Source of the DNA: Janthinobacterium sp. TB1-E2
GTDB taxonomy: Bacteria; Pseudomonadota; Gammaproteobacteria; Burkholderiales; Burkholderiaceae_D
Assembly: GCF_036885605.1 (NCBI RefSeq)
Contig: NZ_CP142523.1
Coordinates: 1,178,001-1,242,000, forward strand
Direction: 5' to 3'
Length of the DNA stretch: 64,000 nt
How positions within the stretch are numbered: the first letter of the stretch is position 1; every line of letters begins with the position of its first letter. The translations under genes were made by a program, and so were the position numbers. Below the pieces are notes generated by a model. It had not been told where the DNA came from and did not search any database. It worked only from the letters and a program-made list of their open reading frames with translations. This document shows positions 42,602 through 52,212 of the stretch, piece after piece.

Positions 42602-43672
42602 TTGCAAGCGATAGCGGAACAATTCAGGCAGCAGATACTGGCGGCCAGCGCGGCGGGCAAGCCCTTGCGCCTGCGCGGCGGCGGCACGAAGGACTGGTAT
42701 GGACAGCAGCTCGAAGGCGAGGTGCTCGACACGCGCGCATATGCGGGCATCATCGACTATGAACCGACGGAGCTGGTGATCACGGCCCGCTGCGGTACGC
42801 CGCTGGCCGAGATCGAGGCGGCGCTGGCCGCGCGCAACCAGATGCTGGCGTTCGAACCGCCGCACTTCGGCCCCGGCGCCACGGTGGGCGGCGTCGTCGC
42901 CAGCGCCTTGTCCGGCCCGCGCCGGGCCAGCGCGGGCGCCGTGCGCGATTTCGTGCTGGGCGCCGTGCTGATGGATGGCCATGGCGAACGCCTGGCCTTC
43001 GGCGGACAAGTCATGAAGAACGTGGCCGGCTACGATGTCTCGCGCCTGCTGGCGGGGGCCCTGGGGACCCTGGGCCTGATCCTGGAAGTGTCGCTGAAGG
43101 TGCTGCCCTTGCCGCTGCGCGAAGCGACGTTACGCGTGGCCTGCGCGGAAATCGCCGCCTTGCGCATGCTCAATGAGTGGGCGGGCAAGCCGCTGCCGAT
43201 ATCGGCCAGCTGCTGGCACGATGGCGTGTTGACGGTGCGCCTGTCCGGCGCCGAGGCGGCCGTGTCGGCGGCCCTGCAATCATTGAAAGGCGAAGTGCTG
43301 GCAGCAGAAGAAGCATCCGCCTTCTGGCTGTCCGTGCGCGAGCAAACGCACGATTTCTTTGCTGGCGCGGGCAGCCTGTGGCGCTTGTCGCTGCCGCCGC
43401 ACGCCAGCGCCGTGATCCTGAAAGGGCGCCAGCTGATCGAGTGGGGCGGGGCGCAGCGCTGGCTCAAGCTCGATGGCGACGCCGATGCGGCCAGCAGCGT
43501 GCAGATTCGCCAGGCCGTGGCGGCCGCCGGCGGCCATGCGACCCTGTTCCGTGGCGGCGACAAGGCCGTGGGCGTGTTTCACCCGCTGGCGCCGGCCGTG
43601 GCCACCATCCACCAGCGTCTGCGGCAGGCTTTCGACCCGGCCGGCATCTTCAACCCGCACAGAATGTATTGA
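42602..43672 (+). CDS. glcE: Glycolate oxidase FAD-binding subunit GlcE
   Basis: This 356-aa protein begins with TTG (42602) behind CCGGAGACCCC, since no ATG or GTG fits; the first residues (MQAIAEQFRQQILAA) match the family opening. It has the PCMH-type FAD fold with LRLRGGGTKDWYG, the FEPPHFGPGATVGGVVASALSGP stretch (split) and GGQVMKNVAGYDVSRLLAGA. It forms the glycolate oxidase complex with GlcD and GlcF. It lies 16 bp after glcD and 6 bp before glcF. Confidence 0.93.
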   Translation: MQAIAEQFRQQILAASAAGKPLRLRGGGTKDWYGQQLEGEVLDTRAYAGIIDYEPTELVITARCGTPLAEIEAALAARNQMLAFEPPHFGPGATVGGVVASALSGPRRASAGAVRDFVLGAVLMDGHGERLAFGGQVMKNVAGYDVSRLLAGALGTLGLILEVSLKVLPLPLREATLRVACAEIAALRMLNEWAGKPLPISASCWHDGVLTVRLSGAEAAVSAALQSLKGEVLAAEEASAFWLSVREQTHDFFAGAGSLWRLSLPPHASAVILKGRQLIEWGGAQRWLKLDGDADAASSVQIRQAVAAAGGHATLFRGGDKAVGVFHPLAPAVATIHQRLRQAFDPAGIFNPHRMY

Positions 43673-43678
43673 GCGCGC

Positions 43679-44914
43679 ATGCAAACCAATCTCGCCGATT
43701 TCATCAAGAATACGCCGGCAGGCGACGAAGCCGAAGCCATTTTGCGCGCCTGCGTGCATTGCGGCTTTTGCACGGCCACCTGTCCCACCTACCAGCTGCT
43801 GGGCGACGAACTCGATGGCCCGCGCGGACGCATCTATTTGATCAAGCAAGTGCTCGAAGGCGCGCCCGTCACGGCCAAGACGCAGACGCACCTGGACCGC
43901 TGCCTGACCTGCCGTAACTGCGAGTCGACCTGTCCCTCGGGCGTGCAGTACGGGCGCCTGGTCGACATCGGCCGCAACGTCGTCGAGCAGCGCGTGCAGC
44001 GCCCCTTGCGCGAACGCGCGCTGCGCTTCGCGCTGAAGGAAGCCTTGCCGCGCCGCTGGCTGTTTACGCCCGTGTACAAGGCGGGGCAGGCGCTGCGGCC
44101 GCTGCTCTCGAAAGGCTTGCAGGATAAATTGCGTCCGGGCGCGCAAGCGGGGGCATGGCCCACGCGCCAGCATGCGCGCAGCATGCTGCTGCTCGATGGC
44201 TGCGTGCAGCCGGCCATGTCGCCGAACATCAACGCGGCCACGGCGCGCGTGCTCGATGCCTTGGGCGTGCAATTGATCGTCGCGCCGAAGGCCGGCTGCT
44301 GCGGCGCCTTGCGCCATCACCTGAATGACCAGGAAGCGGCGCTGGACGACATGCGCCGCAATATCGACGCCTGGTGGCCTTACGTAGACAGCGTGGACAG
44401 TGTGGAAGCCATCGTCATGACGGCATCCGGCTGCGGCGCCACGGTCAAGGAATATGGCCATTTGCTGGCCCACGATGCGCAGTATGCGGACAAGGCGCGG
44501 CGCATCGCGGCGCTGACGCGTGATCTGTCCGAGATCATGCCGGCGTTTGAAGCGGAACTGGCGGCGCTGCTGAAAGGGCGCATCGGAAAACGGGTGGCGT
44601 ATCACCCGCCGTGTACCCTGCAGCACGGCCAGCAGGTGCGCGGCAAGGTGGAGCAGGTCTTGCGCGCCGTCGGCGTCGACGTGCGCCTGTGCGCGGACAG
44701 CCATTTGTGCTGCGGTTCGGCGGGCACGTATTCGATTTTGCAGCCGGCCCTGTCGCAGCAGCTGCGCGACAACAAGGTGGCGAACCTGGAGGCATGCGAG
44801 CCGGAGATGATCGTGTCGGCCAATATCGGCTGCCTGAGCCACCTGCAGTCGGGTACGGAGACGCCCGTGCGGCACTGGATCGAGCTGATCGACTCGGCCT
44901 TGGCGCCTATATAG
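43679..44914 (+). CDS. glcF: Glycolate oxidase iron-sulfur subunit GlcF
   Basis: This 411-aa protein has two N-terminal [4Fe-4S] motifs, Cys25-28-31-35 (CVHCGFCTATC) and Cys75-78-81-85 (CLTCRNCESTC), and two CCG domains (KAGCCGALRHH about residue 205 and DSHLCCGSAGTYS about 340) that bind a further cluster at the electron exit. It passes electrons from the GlcD/E flavins to membrane quinone. Its last 8 bp overlap the end of the convergent GGDEF-EAL gene, so no room for a terminator exists between them. Confidence 0.95.
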   Translation: MQTNLADFIKNTPAGDEAEAILRACVHCGFCTATCPTYQLLGDELDGPRGRIYLIKQVLEGAPVTAKTQTHLDRCLTCRNCESTCPSGVQYGRLVDIGRNVVEQRVQRPLRERALRFALKEALPRRWLFTPVYKAGQALRPLLSKGLQDKLRPGAQAGAWPTRQHARSMLLLDGCVQPAMSPNINAATARVLDALGVQLIVAPKAGCCGALRHHLNDQEAALDDMRRNIDAWWPYVDSVDSVEAIVMTASGCGATVKEYGHLLAHDAQYADKARRIAALTRDLSEIMPAFEAELAALLKGRIGKRVAYHPPCTLQHGQQVRGKVEQVLRAVGVDVRLCADSHLCCGSAGTYSILQPALSQQLRDNKVANLEACEPEMIVSANIGCLSHLQSGTETPVRHWIELIDSALAPI

Positions 44915-47054
44915 GCACTTCGCTGTACTGCGCGATGCGCCATTGCGGCGCCGGCACGAAGTTGGCGGCCCACTCCAGCACGGCGTCGGCCGGCATGGGG
45001 CGGGCGATGCCGTAGCCTTGCGCCAGGTCGCAGCCCAGCTGGATCAAACGCGCGCCATGTTCGACGCTTTCCACGCCTTCGGCGATCACCGTCAGGCTGA
45101 AGGAGCGGGCCAGGCCGATGACGGCGCGCACCAGGTGCAGGTCGTCGCGGTCGTTGAGCATATTGCGCACGAAGCTCTGGTCGATCTTGACGATATTCGC
45201 CGGCAGGCGTTTCAGGTATGACATCGACGAGTAGCCGGTGCCGAAATCGTCGAGCGCGAACGTGATGCCCAGCGCCTGGCAGGCGCGGATGATGCGGCGC
45301 ACGTCTTCGATGTCGTGCAGGGCCGACGATTCGAGGATTTCCAGTTCCAGCATGCTGGCGCGCACGCCGGGAAATTCGCCGAGGATGGTTTCCAGGCGCG
45401 AGACAAAATCCGGTTGCTGGAAGTGGCGTGCCGCGATATTCACGCTGACCACCCAGTGCTTGCCACTGGCCACCCAGCGCTGCATCTGCCACAGGGCCTG
45501 GCGCAGCACCCATTCGCCGATGTCGATGATCAAATCCGTCTGTTCCACCAGCGGCAGGAATTGCGCGGGCGCCAGCACGCCGCGGCGCGGATGCTGCCAG
45601 CGCAGCAGCGCTTCCATGCCCACCACGGTGCCGGCGCGCATGTTCACCTTGGGCTGGTAGTACAGCCGCAGTTCGCCATTGATCAGGGCATGGCGCACTT
45701 CCGTGCGCTGGTTGTGGTGGGTGCGCACTTCTTCATCGAGATTGGTGTCGAAGAAGTGGTACTGGTTGCGCCCCGTCAGCTTGGCCTGGTAGACGGCGTG
45801 GTCGGCGTGGCGCAGCAGGCTTTCCGTATTCAAGTCCTTGCCCGCGTAGACGGCGATGCCGGCGCTGGCCGTCATGTGCAGCGCCTGCTGGTCGCACTGA
45901 TAGGGGCGGCACAGTTCCGCCATCAGCTGCGTGACGTTCTGTTCGATGCTGGCGATGCTGGCCTGGCCGCACAGCAGCAGGACGAATTCATCGCCGCCCA
46001 GGCGCGCCGCGTAGTGGACCTGGCCCGTAAAGCCGTGCAGGCGGCCGGCCACCTGCTTGAGGATTTCATCGCCGGCCTCGGCGCCGTAGCGGTCGTTGAT
46101 GGCCTGGAAGTGGTCGAGGTCGAACAGGCAGACGGCCAGCAGACGCTGGCGTTCGCGCGCGAGGAACAGTTCCTGTTCGAAGCGGGCGGCCAGCGCGGCA
46201 CGGTTGGGCAAACCCGTCAGCACATCATTGTAGTTTTGCCAGGACAGCTTTTGCAGCGCCTGCTGCATGTGCACGGTTTCGTTCAATTGCTCGCCCAGCT
46301 GGCGCTGGCTGGTTTTCAGCGTGGTCAGCAGTGCTTCGATATCGCCGGCCATGCCGTTGAACGACTGCGACACGGCTTGCGCTTCGGGCGTGGCGCCGGC
46401 CACCAGGCGCACGGCGAAGTTGCCGTCGCGGAAGCGGTCGGTCGCTTGCACGAAGCGCGCCAGCAGCTTGCGGTGGGTGCCCAGGATCAAGCCCAGCAGC
46501 ACGAAGACGAGCACGATATTGATGCTGCTGAGGACGGCCTGCTCGCGCACCCTGAGCCACACCTGCGCCAGGGGCAGACCGGGCGTGTAGTGCAGGTCGA
46601 GGATGCCGTCGCCGCCGTCCGGCAGCGCCACCGTCAGGCGGCTGCGGATGGCCGTGATGCCGGCCAGGCGCGCGAACCACGCCGGCACCGTGGCCAGCGT
46701 GCCGGCCAGCTTGCTGTCGGCCAGCACCTCGACATGTCCGCCAGCCGTGTCCCAGCGCGCGGAAACGAGGCTGCGGTTCAGCGGCAGGGCGCTGCGCAGC
46801 ACCTGGCGCACGCTGTCGTGCATCGCGTGACTGTCCGCGTGCACGGCCAGCGGCAGCACGCTATTGGCGAGGAACAGGTCGAGTTGCCGCGCATCGCTCT
46901 GGTAGCGCGCATTGGCCAGCGCCGTTTCCGTGCCGAGCAGGGCGTGATAGCGAACGGCGGAAACGGCGAGTATCAGGAAGAAAATAGGAAGAAAGAGGCG
47001 GGAATAAATTCCCATCCGCATCCATGAAGATAATATTTTCCCAAAGACTGGCAT
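44907..47054 (-). CDS. Transmembrane HAMP-GGDEF-EAL cyclic-di-GMP protein
   Basis: This 715-aa protein has a first membrane helix at about residues 18-36, a periplasmic sensor region (about 37-170) with no family I recognise, a second helix (about 172-192), a HAMP-like linker (about 195-250), GGDEF with intact motif at 353-357 and EAL with intact EALLRW from 481 plus [16 protein letters not shown] and AEGVE. The overall plan resembles LapD-type or dual-function c-di-GMP proteins, but the conserved residues look catalytic. Upstream lies an AT-rich 145-bp gap. The pilT/pilU motility genes nearby are plausible c-di-GMP targets. Confidence 0.9.
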   Translation of the reverse strand: MPVFGKILSSWMRMGIYSRLFLPIFFLILAVSAVRYHALLGTETALANARYQSDARQLDLFLANSVLPLAVHADSHAMHDSVRQVLRSALPLNRSLVSARWDTAGGHVEVLADSKLAGTLATVPAWFARLAGITAIRSRLTVALPDGGDGILDLHYTPGLPLAQVWLRVREQAVLSSINIVLVFVLLGLILGTHRKLLARFVQATDRFRDGNFAVRLVAGATPEAQAVSQSFNGMAGDIEALLTTLKTSQRQLGEQLNETVHMQQALQKLSWQNYNDVLTGLPNRAALAARFEQELFLARERQRLLAVCLFDLDHFQAINDRYGAEAGDEILKQVAGRLHGFTGQVHYAARLGGDEFVLLLCGQASIASIEQNVTQLMAELCRPYQCDQQALHMTASAGIAVYAGKDLNTESLLRHADHAVYQAKLTGRNQYHFFDTNLDEEVRTHHNQRTEVRHALINGELRLYYQPKVNMRAGTVVGMEALLRWQHPRRGVLAPAQFLPLVEQTDLIIDIGEWVLRQALWQMQRWVASGKHWVVSVNIAARHFQQPDFVSRLETILGEFPGVRASMLELEILESSALHDIEDVRRIIRACQALGITFALDDFGTGYSSMSYLKRLPANIVKIDQSFVRNMLNDRDDLHLVRAVIGLARSFSLTVIAEGVESVEHGARLIQLGCDLAQGYGIARPMPADAVLEWAANFVPAPQWRIAQYSEVPI

Positions 47055-47199
47055 CGTTTTTTGATCGATATCTGCGAATAATTATGCAAACATTATCACC
47101 GAAATTTGCTATTGGAAACACAATATTGATATCAAGCATGAAATAAGTGCGGATTGATTGATTTCAGCAATTATTGTTTTTAAACAAACCACCAAATCG

Positions 47200-47685
47200 C
47201 TATTCCTGTAGCAATTGCCGAATGTCGTCCGCCAGGCTGGCCGGTTTGCTGGCCGTCGCGTAACGGCGAAATACGCTGCCATCCTTGCGCACCAAAAACT
47301 TGGTGAAATTCCATTTGATCGATTGCGTGCCCAATATGCCGGGCGCGGCCTGCTTTAATTGCGCAAATACGGGATGCGTATGCGGGCCATTCACGTCGAC
47401 CTTGGCAAACAGGGGAAAGGTGACGCCGAAGTTTTTCTCGCAAAAGGCGCCGATTTCCGCATTCGATCCCGGTTCCTGCTGGCGGAATTGATTGCAGGGA
47501 AAACCGAGCACGACCAGCCCCTGCGCGTGGAATTCGCGGTACAGCGCTTCGAGCCCCTGGTATTGCGGCGTGAAACCGCAGGCGCTGGCCGTGTTGACGA
47601 CTAGTAAAACCTTGCCTTTGTATTGCGCCAGGTCGACCGGCGTGCCGTCCAGCGCCTCGGCCTGGAAATCGTGGATGCTGGTCAT
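47200..47685 (-). CDS. Glutathione peroxidase family protein
   Basis: This 161-aa thioredoxin-fold peroxidase has Cys36 in NTASACGFT where animal enzymes carry selenocysteine, and the other catalytic-site segments GFPCNQFRQQEPG and IKWNFTKFLV (Trp and Asn) are intact. The Cys in PCNQF and FCEKNFG may serve as resolving thiols, so thioredoxin rather than glutathione could be the reductant. It starts at 47685, one base after the pilU stop, so it is probably translated from the pilT-pilU transcript. Confidence 0.93.
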   Translation of the reverse strand: MTSIHDFQAEALDGTPVDLAQYKGKVLLVVNTASACGFTPQYQGLEALYREFHAQGLVVLGFPCNQFRQQEPGSNAEIGAFCEKNFGVTFPLFAKVDVNGPHTHPVFAQLKQAAPGILGTQSIKWNFTKFLVRKDGSVFRRYATASKPASLADDIRQLLQE

Positions 47686-47686
47686 G

Positions 47687-48826
47687 TCAGAGGAGTCCCA
47701 GTTTGGTGGCGCCCGTTTGCGGGGCGGGTTCCGGCGCCGTTGCGCCCTTGAGTTTGATCGTCAGGCGCAGGTCGTTGACGGAGTCCGCATTGCGTAGCGC
47801 GTCTTCATAGCTGATGGCGCCCGCTTCGTGCAGGTCGAACAGGGCCTGGTCGAACGTCTGCATGCCGTGCTCGCGCGATTTTTTCATCAATTCCTTGATC
47901 TCGTGCACCTGGCCCTTGAAGATCAGGTCGCTCATCAGCGGCGAATTGAGCAGGATTTCCAGCGCCGCCTTGCGCCCGCCGCCTTCCTTGTTGGGAATCA
48001 GGCGCTGCGAAATCATGCCTTTCAAATTCAGCGACAGGTCCATCAGCAGCTGCTGGCGCCGCTCTTCGGGGAAGAAATTGATGATGCGGTCCAGCGCCTG
48101 GTTGGCGTTGTTCGCATGCAGGGTGGCCAGGCACAAATGGCCCGTCTCGGCAAACGCGATGGCGTGGTCCATCGTGTCGCGGTCGCGGATCTCTCCGATC
48201 TGGATCACGTCGGGCGCCTGGCGCAGGGTGTTTTTCAGGGCCGTGGCCCAGTCGTCCGTATCGACGCCCACCTCGCGCTGGGTGACGATGCAGTTGCCGT
48301 GCGGATGGATGAATTCCACGGGGTCTTCGATGGTGATGATGTGGCCATGGCTGTGCGCGTTGCGGTGTCCCACCATGGCGGCCAGGGTGGTCGACTTGCC
48401 GCAGCCCGTGGCGCCCACCATGATGACGAGGCCCCGCTTGCTCATGACGATGTCTTGCAGGATGGCCGGTAAACCCAGTCCATCGAGCGTGGGGATGGCG
48501 GTATTGATCAAGCGCAAGACCATGCCTGCCTGGCCCATCTGCACGAAGGCGGACACGCGGAAACGCCCGAGTCCGTCCGGGCTGATGGCGAAATTGGCTT
48601 CGCGGCTGGCTGCGAACTCGGCCGCCTGGCGTTCGTTCATGACGGCGCGCACGTAGCCGGCCGCCTGTTGCGCGTCGAGCGCGCCGCCCGCCAGCGGCGT
48701 CAGTTTGCCGTCGAGCTTGATGGCGGCAGGAAAGCCGGCCGTGATGAACAGGTCCGAGCCGCCCCGTGCGCGCATCTGCGCCAGCAGCGCGTGCATGGCG
48801 CCATAGTGTTCGTGCGTCGTCTGCAT
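47687..48826 (-). CDS. pilU: Twitching-motility retraction ATPase PilU
   Basis: This 379-aa PilT-family hexameric ATPase has Walker A GATGCGKST at 138-146, the Asp box TIEDPVEFIHPH, Walker B QIGEIRDRDTMDHAIAFAETGH and a long C-terminal extension typical of PilU (ending APQTGATKLGLL). PilU helps PilT retract type IV pili under load and depends on PilT. It lies 3 bp downstream of pilT. The His boxes (TLHANNANQALDRIINFF) are intact. Confidence 0.94.
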   Translation of the reverse strand: MQTTHEHYGAMHALLAQMRARGGSDLFITAGFPAAIKLDGKLTPLAGGALDAQQAAGYVRAVMNERQAAEFAASREANFAISPDGLGRFRVSAFVQMGQAGMVLRLINTAIPTLDGLGLPAILQDIVMSKRGLVIMVGATGCGKSTTLAAMVGHRNAHSHGHIITIEDPVEFIHPHGNCIVTQREVGVDTDDWATALKNTLRQAPDVIQIGEIRDRDTMDHAIAFAETGHLCLATLHANNANQALDRIINFFPEERRQQLLMDLSLNLKGMISQRLIPNKEGGGRKAALEILLNSPLMSDLIFKGQVHEIKELMKKSREHGMQTFDQALFDLHEAGAISYEDALRNADSVNDLRLTIKLKGATAPEPAPQTGATKLGLL

Positions 48827-48829
48827 GGC

Positions 48830-49873
48830 TTATCCGGGGAAGTTTTCAGGGGCCTTGGCGGCCGAGCGGGCCGTCTCGGCCGAGATCGTGCCGCGTCGCA
48901 CCAGGTCGGACAGGCACTGGTCCAGCGTCTGCATACCCACGTTGCTGCCTGTCTGGATGGCTGAATACATTTGCGCCACTTTCGCTTCGCGGATCAGGTT
49001 GCGCACGGCCGGCGTGGCCAGCATGATTTCATGCGCGGCCACGCGGCCCGCGCCATCCCTGGTTTTCAGCAGGTTTTGCGAAATGACGGCTTGCAGGGAT
49101 TCGGACAGCATGGCGCGCACCATTTCCTTTTCCTCGGCGGGGAAGACGTCGATGATGCGGTCGATCGATTTCGCCGCCGACGAGGTGTGCAGGGTGCCGA
49201 ACACGAGGTGGCCCGTTTCGGCCGCCGTCAGCGCCAGACGGATGGTTTCCAGGTCGCGCAATTCGCCCACTAAAATCACGTCCGGGTCTTCGCGCAGGGC
49301 CGAGCGCAGCGCGTTGCTGAACGAATGCGTGTGCGAACCCACTTCGCGCTGGTTGATCAGGCATTTCTTCGGTTCATGCACGAATTCGATCGGGTCTTCG
49401 ATGGTCAAAATATGGTGGTTCAGGCGTTCGTTGACGTGGTTCACCATCGCCGCCAGGGTGGTCGACTTGCCGGAACCGGTCGGCCCCGTCACCAACACGA
49501 GGCCGCGTGGGCGCATGGCCAGTTCGCCGAAGATGCGCGGCGCGTTCAGGTCTTCCAGTGTCAGCACCTTTGACGGAATCGTGCGCAGCACGGCCGAGGC
49601 GCCCCTTTCCTGGTTGTAGGCGTTGACGCGGAAGCGGGCCAGGCCGGGAATCTCGAACGAGAAATCGCATTCCAGCGCTTCTTCATACGCCTTGCGCTGG
49701 CTGTCGTTCATGATGTCGTAGATCATGCTGTGCACTTCCTTGTGCTCGAGCGGGGGCACGTTCAGGCGGCGCACGTCGCCGTTGACCCGTATCATCGGCG
49801 GCAGGCCGGAAGACAGGTGCAAGTCGGAAGCCTTGTTGCTGACGGAGAAAGCGAGTAGTTCGGAGATGTCCAT
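48830..49873 (-). CDS. pilT: Type IV pilus retraction ATPase PilT
   Basis: This 347-aa protein has the PilT N-terminal PAS-like region (DISELLAFSVSNKASDLHLSSG, split), Walker A GPTGSGKST at 130-138, Asp box TIEDPIEFVH, Walker B VGELRDLETIRLALTAAETGH, and the AIRNLIRE motif of PilT as AVRNLIRE. It powers pilus retraction for twitching, DNA uptake and surface sensing. AGGG seven bases before ATG 49873 is the likely ribosome site. It heads pilT-pilU-peroxidase and is divergent from yggS, the standard arrangement in proteobacteria. Confidence 0.96.
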   Translation of the reverse strand: MDISELLAFSVSNKASDLHLSSGLPPMIRVNGDVRRLNVPPLEHKEVHSMIYDIMNDSQRKAYEEALECDFSFEIPGLARFRVNAYNQERGASAVLRTIPSKVLTLEDLNAPRIFGELAMRPRGLVLVTGPTGSGKSTTLAAMVNHVNERLNHHILTIEDPIEFVHEPKKCLINQREVGSHTHSFSNALRSALREDPDVILVGELRDLETIRLALTAAETGHLVFGTLHTSSAAKSIDRIIDVFPAEEKEMVRAMLSESLQAVISQNLLKTRDGAGRVAAHEIMLATPAVRNLIREAKVAQMYSAIQTGSNVGMQTLDQCLSDLVRRGTISAETARSAAKAPENFPG

Positions 49874-49937
49874 TTATAATCCCTGTGCCTGCATTGATGG
49901 GCTGGCGCACTGTGCCGCCGCCCCTATACACTAGAAA

Positions 49938-50645
49938 ATGATTATGTCCACAATCGAACAGAACTTGCAAGCCGTGCGCGAGAGTATTGCGCAGGCCGCC
50001 GCTGACGCGCAGCGCGCCCCTGGCGACGTGACCCTGCTGGCCGTCTCGAAAACCTTCGGCGCGGACGCCGTGCTGGACGCCATGCGCGCGGGCCAGGCGG
50101 CGTTCGGCGAAAACTATCTGCAGGAAGCGCTCGACAAGATTGCCTTTGTGAAGGCGGCCGCGCCGCAGCACGCGCCCGCATGGCATTTCATCGGTCCCAT
50201 CCAGAGCAACAAGACGCGCCCCATCGCCGAGCACTTCGACTGGGTGCATACGGTGGAACGGGAAAAGATCGCCGCGCGCCTGTCCGAGCAGCGCCCGGCC
50301 GGCTTGCCGGACTTGAATATCTGCCTGCAAGTCAATATCAGCGGCGAGGCGAGCAAGAGCGGCGTGACGCCGGCCGAACTGCCGGCGCTGGCGCATGCCG
50401 TGGCGCAATTGCCCCGTTTGCGTTTGCGCGGCCTGATGGCCATCCCCGAGCCCGAAACGGAGCTCAAGCTTCAGCGCGCTGCCTTTGCGCAACTGCGCGC
50501 GCTGTACGAACAATTGAAGGCTCAAGGGCTGGCGCTCGACACCTTGTCGATGGGCATGTCGGCCGACTTGCGCGCCGCCGTGCTTGAGGGCGCCACCATC
50601 GTGCGCGTGGGCAGTGCCATCTTTGGTTCCCGCAACTATTCCTGA
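49938..50645 (+). CDS. yggS: YggS-family pyridoxal-phosphate homeostasis protein
   Basis: This 235-aa protein (or 233 if started at the second ATG, 49944) is the single-domain alanine-racemase-fold PLP protein. It has LLAVSKTF with the PLP lysine, FGENYLQEALDK, WHFIGPIQSNKTR, NISGEASKSGV and LSMGMSADLRAAVLEGATIVRVGSAIFG (split). It has no catalytic activity known and buffers PLP. It lies 16 bp before proC, the conserved yggS-proC pair, and is divergent from pilT. Confidence 0.94.
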   Translation: MIMSTIEQNLQAVRESIAQAAADAQRAPGDVTLLAVSKTFGADAVLDAMRAGQAAFGENYLQEALDKIAFVKAAAPQHAPAWHFIGPIQSNKTRPIAEHFDWVHTVEREKIAARLSEQRPAGLPDLNICLQVNISGEASKSGVTPAELPALAHAVAQLPRLRLRGLMAIPEPETELKLQRAAFAQLRALYEQLKAQGLALDTLSMGMSADLRAAVLEGATIVRVGSAIFGSRNYS

Positions 50646-50661
50646 TGAAGAGAGAACAAGC

Positions 50662-51492
50662 ATGACGACAGAATTGAATATCGCCTTTGTAGGCGGCGGC
50701 AACATGGCCGCGGCCCTGATCGCCGGCCTGGCGGGTAAATTGACCCTGGGCGGCAACATCCACGTGATCGACCCGCACGCGCCGGCGCTGGAAAAGCTGC
50801 AGGTGCAATTCGGCGTCACGACGGCCACTGCCGCCGGTGACGCGCTGCGCTGCGTGGACGTGATCGTGCTGGCCGTGAAACCGCAAAGCATGCGCGAAGT
50901 AGCGGCGCAATTGCTGCCCTTCCTCGACGGGGAGCGTGCGCCATTGATCCTGTCGATCGCGGCCGGCATCCGCGCGCAAGACCTGTCGCGCTGGCTCGGC
51001 GATTACCGGGCCATCGTGCGTTGCATGCCGAACACGCCTGCCCTGATCGGCATGGGCATCACGGGCATGGTGGCCAGCGGCGGCGTCAGCGAAGAACAAA
51101 AAAAGACGGCGGACGCCATCCTGCGCGCCGTCGGCCAGACGGTCTGGCTCGATGATGAAGCGAAGATCGACCCCGTCACGGCCGTGTCCGGCAGCGGTCC
51201 CGCCTACGTGTTTTACTTTATCGAAGCGATGCAGCAGGCGGCGGCCGAGCTGGGTCTCACGCCCGAGCAGGGCACGCAGCTGGCGATTGCCACGTTTACG
51301 GGGGCGGCGCAGCTGGCGGCGAACTCCAGCGAACCCGTGTCCTTGCTGCGCGAGAGGGTCACGTCGAAAGGCGGCACGACGTATGCGGCCCTGACCAGCA
51401 TGGAAGAGAGCGGTGTGAAAGCGGCCATCGTCAAGGGCATCAAGGCGGCCGCGCAGCGCGGGCGCGAGATGGGGGACGAGCTGGGCAAATAA
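50662..51492 (+). CDS. proC: Pyrroline-5-carboxylate reductase
   Basis: This 276-aa enzyme makes the last step of proline synthesis, reducing P5C with NAD(P)H. The Rossmann motif is IAFVGGGNMAAALI, followed by VIVLAVKPQSM, MPNTPALIGMGITGM and the C-terminal signature VTAVSGSGPAYVFYFIEAMQ with SKGGTTYAALTSME. The start at 50662 follows AAGAGAGAACAAGC. It ends 3 bp before the convergent anti-sigma gene. Confidence 0.96.
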   Translation: MTTELNIAFVGGGNMAAALIAGLAGKLTLGGNIHVIDPHAPALEKLQVQFGVTTATAAGDALRCVDVIVLAVKPQSMREVAAQLLPFLDGERAPLILSIAAGIRAQDLSRWLGDYRAIVRCMPNTPALIGMGITGMVASGGVSEEQKKTADAILRAVGQTVWLDDEAKIDPVTAVSGSGPAYVFYFIEAMQQAAAELGLTPEQGTQLAIATFTGAAQLAANSSEPVSLLRERVTSKGGTTYAALTSMEESGVKAAIVKGIKAAAQRGREMGDELGK

Positions 51493-51495
51493 ACG

Positions 51496-52212
51496 CTACA
51501 TCACCTTGACGGCGCGGCCGATATACAGGATCGGCCCTGTCGGCCTGCCTGTCGGCGAGCCCGTTTGCGGCTCCAGCGTGATTTCAAACAGTTGATCGGG
51601 CTGCAGCGGCGGCAGTTTGTCCAGGGTCAACTTAAGGCTTTGCCCCGGCTTGACCAGGCCCAGCGAGACGGGCGCGCCCCAGTCCTTGCCCTTGGTCCAG
51701 AATTGCAGGGCTTTTTGCTGCGGCACGGCAGTCGGGCCCAGCGGGATCAGGCTCAGGTCGCGGTTCTTGCCGCCCCGTCCGCCCGCCTGCACGATCCAGC
51801 CCGGCGATTTATCCTGCGGCGCCACCAGCACCACCAGATAGCCGGGGCCGCTGGGCGCTTGTAGCTGCGCGCTGACCAGCACGGCCAGCGCGGCCGTGGC
51901 CGCCAGGCCGCCACCGGCCAGCAGTCTCCAGAAGGCCAGGCTATTCCACCACACTTGCCAGCCGCCCGCTTGCCGCACGGCTTTCGGCGTGAACAGGCTG
52001 GCGCTGATGCGCGGCCACAACTGGGTCGAAGGCGTTTCGGGCGGCGCCAGCGTGGTCAAGGGCAGCAGACGCTGTTCCCAGGCATCGACGGCGTCGCGCA
52101 GGGCGGCGTCGCGCGGCAAACGCTGTTCCACTGCCGCCCGTTCGGCCAGCGCCAATGTTCCCAGCACGTATTCGCTGGCCAGCCTGTGCAATTCCTCGTC
52201 GCTGTTGATCAT
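51496..52212 (-). CDS. Anti-sigma factor, RskA-like
   Basis: This 238-aa protein from ATG 52212, overlapping the sigma gene stop by 4 bp (ATGA), or from 52221. The N-terminal cytoplasmic anti-sigma helices (LHRLASEYVLGTLALAERAAVEQRL) match the RskA group without the zinc motif HXXXCXXC. One membrane helix (about residues 88-112) leads to a periplasmic domain (about 115-238) rich in Pro and Gln that should sense the signal. Translational coupling to the sigma factor fits a stoichiometric pair. Confidence 0.88.
   Translation of the reverse strand: MINSDEELHRLASEYVLGTLALAERAAVEQRLPRDAALRDAVDAWEQRLLPLTTLAPPETPSTQLWPRISASLFTPKAVRQAGGWQVWWNSLAFWRLLAGGGLAATAALAVLVSAQLQAPSGPGYLVVLVAPQDKSPGWIVQAGGRGGKNRDLSLIPLGPTAVPQQKALQFWTKGKDWGAPVSLGLVKPGQSLKLTLDKLPPLQPDQLFEITLEPQTGSPTGRPTGPILYIGRAVKVM

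Noticed and set aside
40945..42753. Extension of the adenosyltransferase frame upstream across glcD (786 codons in total)
   Set aside because: Only the last 183 residues are adenosyltransferase. The added part is the complement of glcD, and a ribosome site precedes the ATG at 40944.
47055..47199. AT-rich gap with a short stretch (AAATAAGTGCGG) also found before the peptide cluster
   Set aside because: A 12-base match between two AT-rich gaps without shared position or symmetry; not enough to call a repeat.
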